Positions 30,616 to 32,980 of a stretch of 32,980 nt of DNA are shown here, piece by piece. Numbering within the stretch: the first letter of the stretch is position 1; every line of letters starts with the position of its first letter. The notes under the pieces are model-generated. The model was not told the DNA's origin and did no database searches. It saw only the letters and a program-made list of their open reading frames with translations. The DNA is from Burkholderiales bacterium. Its GTDB lineage: Bacteria; Pseudomonadota; Gammaproteobacteria; Burkholderiales; SG8-39. The position numbers and the translations under genes were made by a program. Location: the NCBI GenBank assembly GCA_014860395.1, contig JACZJU010000259.1:1-32980 (forward strand), in the 5' to 3' direction.

Positions 30616-31710
30616 TTATGCGGCATACTTTTTCACCGCGCTCTCGTCCCAGACTATGCCTGCGCCCGGGGTAGACGGTATGAGGACATGACTGTCCTTC
30701 ACCATCAGCGGCTCGGCCAGCACCGGTTCCGCCCAGTCCACGTATTCCAGCCAGTGGCAGGTCGGCGTGACGGCGAGCAAGTGACAACTGATTTCCGGGA
30801 ACAGATGGGACGACATCTCCAGGCCCGCGGCCTGCGCCAGAGCGGCTGCGCGCATCCAGCCGGTAACGCCGCCGATACGCTGCGCGTCCGGCATGACGTA
30901 GTCGCAGGCGCCTGCGGCCAAGGCCTGCGCCATCTGCTCCGGTCCCATGAAGTTCTCGCCTATCTGCACCGGAGTGTCGAGCGCGTCCGCGATGCGGCCG
31001 TTGCCCTCGAAGTCGTCGGCGCGCGTGGGTTCCTCTATCCAGAGCAAGCCGCCCTCGTCGTCGAGCATGCGACCGCGCGCGATTGCGTCGTTTACGCTGA
31101 GCGCCTGGTTGAAGTCGCACATCAGCGTGACCGCCGGGCCAATCGCCTTCTTCACCGTACGCAGCGCGGCGAGGTCGTCCTGCGGGTCAGGCCGCCCCAG
31201 GCGCAGCTTCACTGCGGAGAAACCCTCTTTCACCAGCTGCTCGGCCTCGCGCGCCAGCGGCTTCAGGGGCATGATGCCCAGACCCTTGGAGTTGTAAGCG
31301 CGCACCGGGCGCGGCGCGCCGCCGAGCACCCGACATAGCGGCTGGCCCAGCGATTGCGCATACGCATCCCAGGCCGCCATGTCTATGCCCGCCAGCGCGA
31401 ACAGCACGATGTTGTGCACGCCGAGCAGCGCGTGCTTCTGGCGCAGCTTGCGCTCGATCTCGAACGGCACCAGCGCGTCACCCGCTATCATTTCGCCCAT
31501 CGCCTCGACCAGCGCGACGATGGGCCGCAGGTGCGGCCGGGCTATCGCGAATAGATAGCTGCGGCCGCTGACGCCGGCAGTCGTCTCCAGATCGATCAGT
31601 ACCAGCGGCGCCATGCTAACGGCGCCCGTGCTGGTCTGCAGCGGCAGTCGCATCGGCACCACCACCGGCCGCACGCGCAGTTTGCGGATTTTCAGATTCG
31701 AGTCTTTCAC
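30616..31710 (-). CDS. Enolase-superfamily (mandelate racemase/muconate lactonizing enzyme) protein
   Basis: VKDSNLKIRKLRVRPVVVPMRLPLQTSTGAVSMAPLVLIDLETTAGVSGRSYLF...AVKLRLG...VTLMCDFNQALSVNDAIARGRMLDDEGGLLWIEEPTRADDFEGN. GTG start at 31710 with AGGAG 8 nt upstream; the ORF is open to an ATG at 31797. Confidence 0.92.
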   Translation of the reverse strand: MKDSNLKIRKLRVRPVVVPMRLPLQTSTGAVSMAPLVLIDLETTAGVSGRSYLFAIARPHLRPIVALVEAMGEMIAGDALVPFEIERKLRQKHALLGVHNIVLFALAGIDMAAWDAYAQSLGQPLCRVLGGAPRPVRAYNSKGLGIMPLKPLAREAEQLVKEGFSAVKLRLGRPDPQDDLAALRTVKKAIGPAVTLMCDFNQALSVNDAIARGRMLDDEGGLLWIEEPTRADDFEGNGRIADALDTPVQIGENFMGPEQMAQALAAGACDYVMPDAQRIGGVTGWMRAAALAQAAGLEMSSHLFPEISCHLLAVTPTCHWLEYVDWAEPVLAEPLMVKDSHVLIPSTPGAGIVWDESAVKKYAA

Positions 31711-31798
31711 GGCAGCTTGCTCCTGAAAGGATGGTGAAACTGGATCCGGCTTTGCATCGCAGATCTCCCGCGCATGGCGGTTCATGCTATAAAACACA

Positions 31799-31813
31799 AG
31801 GGGCGCAGCCCCT
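31799..31813. other. Perfect short inverted repeat in the divergent intergenic region
   Basis: AGGGGC-gca-GCCCCT. Confidence 0.6.
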
Positions 31814-31894
31814 GGCTATTGTAGAAGATAAGCGCCGCTTCGCGCTTGTACTCCCGTGCGGCAACACCCAATCGAACCTAACCCGTAGAGCCCA

Positions 31895-32566
31895 ATGAAT
31901 CCTGCAACCCCAGCCACCATACAAAATGAAATCGTCCGCGCGATTTCCAGGGAAGAAATGGCGGTACTGCCGATCCGCCGCTACGAGGGCGAGGTATGCC
32001 TGGTGACAACGCCGGCAGATCTAGTCAGCGCAGTGGAGGATCTGCGCCAGGAAGACGTGGTCGGGTTCGACACCGAGACGCGGCCTGCGTTCAGGAAGGG
32101 CGAGACGCATCTGCCCTGCCTGGTCCAAGCGGCCACCGCACGCAGAGTTTATTTATTTCAGTTGCGCCAGCCGCAGGTGTTCCAGGCTCTGGCCGAATTG
32201 CTGACTGAAACCCGCGTGGTCAAGGTAGGCGTGGCGCTGGCGAACGATTTGCGCTCGCTCAAGCTGCTGTTTCCATTCGTAGAAATGAATGTGCTTGATC
32301 TGGGCACCGTCGCCCGGCGTCATCGCATGGACCAGACCGGCTTGCGCAATCTCGCTGGAATTTTCCTCGGAGTCCGGATACCCAAGGGCGCGCGCACGTC
32401 CAACTGGGCCGCGTCGCGCTTGTCGGCAGCGCAAATTACTTACGCGGCCACGGATGCATGGATATGCCGTGAGCTGTTCCTGCAGTTCCGGGCACTGGGG
32501 ATGTTGCACGCGCAGCCGCCCGCCGCGGCCAGGGTTCGGATCGGAACAGAAATGAGCGACGATTAG
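31895..32566 (+). CDS. 3'-5' exonuclease, RNase D-like (DEDD)
   Basis: DVVGFDTETRPAFRKGETHLPCLVQAATARRVYLFQLRQ...VVKVGVALANDLRSLKLLFPF...TGLRNLAGIFLGVRIPKGARTSNWAASRLSAAQITYAATDAWICRELFLQF. Confidence 0.93.
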   Translation: MNPATPATIQNEIVRAISREEMAVLPIRRYEGEVCLVTTPADLVSAVEDLRQEDVVGFDTETRPAFRKGETHLPCLVQAATARRVYLFQLRQPQVFQALAELLTETRVVKVGVALANDLRSLKLLFPFVEMNVLDLGTVARRHRMDQTGLRNLAGIFLGVRIPKGARTSNWAASRLSAAQITYAATDAWICRELFLQFRALGMLHAQPPAAARVRIGTEMSDD

Positions 32567-32613
32567 ACTACCGCCGACCCACCCGGCCGCTGCTAAATTC
32601 GGCTCTTTTCTGT

Positions 32614-32619
32614 TATAAT
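32614..32619 (+). promoter_or_regulatory. TATAAT -10 box (no convincing -35)
   Basis: ttctgtTATAATtcaacag; 12 nt before the first hairpin of the leader. Confidence 0.5.
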
Positions 32620-32625
32620 TCAACA

Positions 32626-32790
32626 GTATTTTCCAGGGTCATCCGGGTCACCCCGGACGCACCTGGAATCATGGCAGAGGAAACTCCGATTTGGTCTGCG
32701 ACGAAATCAGAGCTTCCTCTGGTGAGTCGGATCTGCCAAGGGGCGTCGCCTGATTGCTCCGACCAGCCCTAACCCAGGAGGAAACTAAAA
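32626..32790 (+). ncRNA. Candidate structured 5' leader RNA with three consecutive hairpins
   Basis: P1: TTCCAGG/CCTGGAA (32631-37/32662-68) enclosing TCCGGG/CCCGGA (32642-47/32652-57). P2: CAGAGGAA/TTCCTCTG (32675-82/32714-21), CTC/GAG, GATTT/AAATC and GTC/GAC separated by symmetric 1x1 mismatches. P3: GTCGGA/TCCGAC (32726-31/32758-63). Then AGGAGG 32776-81. Confidence 0.6.
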
Positions 32791-32979
32791 ATGAATGTCA
32801 TCTGGCGTTTTTACATGGACGACGGCCGCCGATGGAACTGGCAGCAAATTGGCGCTGGCCAGGCTGTGGTTGCGGAATCTTCCAAAGGTTACGGCAACTA
32901 CGAAGCCTGTCTGGCCAATGCAATAGATCGTGGTTATAAGTTTTTGCCGGCTCAGGCCAAACAGGCGCCGGGGCGCTAG
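32791..32979 (+). CDS. Small hypothetical protein (62 aa), possibly DUF1508/YegP-like
   Basis: MNVIWRFYMDDGRRWNWQQIGAGQAVVAESSKGYGNYEACLANAIDRGYKFLPAQAKQAPGR; AGGAGG 9 nt before ATG. The family relation is a weak guess from pattern only. Confidence 0.75.
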   Translation: MNVIWRFYMDDGRRWNWQQIGAGQAVVAESSKGYGNYEACLANAIDRGYKFLPAQAKQAPGR

Positions 32980-32980
32980 C

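Noticed and set aside
31799-31813. AGGGGCGCAGCCCCT hairpin as a riboswitch or terminator
   Set aside because: Only 6 bp, no supporting structure or U-tract of note; kept only as a minor feature.

Overview
The window looks like an ordinary chromosomal segment from a GC-rich bacterium, probably a betaproteobacterium. I see no phage, IS, CRISPR or conjugation genes. Genes supported from the sequence are: partial uvrB (-), aromatic/aspartate aminotransferase (+), tRNA-Asn(GTT), a small winged-helix-like protein, MgtC/SapB protein, ClC chloride channel, HOT-type iron alcohol dehydrogenase, CHASE-PAS-PAS histidine kinase, a 21-residue-periodic coiled-coil protein, a short MscS-like channel, a minus-strand block (NDP-forming acyl-CoA synthetase, enoyl-CoA hydratase, TRAP 4TM/12TM permease, TAXI binding protein), large NAD-glutamate dehydrogenase, parvulin PPIase, GMC oxidoreductase, ROK kinase, UspA, methyltransferase, Sel1-repeat protein, DODA-type dioxygenase, enolase-superfamily protein, RNase D-like exonuclease and a 62-aa ORF. 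The most unusual signals are non-coding. (1) A TATAAT box is followed by three consecutive hairpins and then a Shine-Dalgarno in front of the 62-aa ORF at the right edge; this is a candidate structured leader RNA. (2) A dispersed intergenic hairpin element has two clear copies and one diverged copy, all in the same orientation between co-directional minus-strand genes. (3) A strong intrinsic terminator lies between the TAXI binding protein and its permease, and the TAXI promoter overlaps a dyad. All similarity calls are from memory of protein families; no searches or folding were run.
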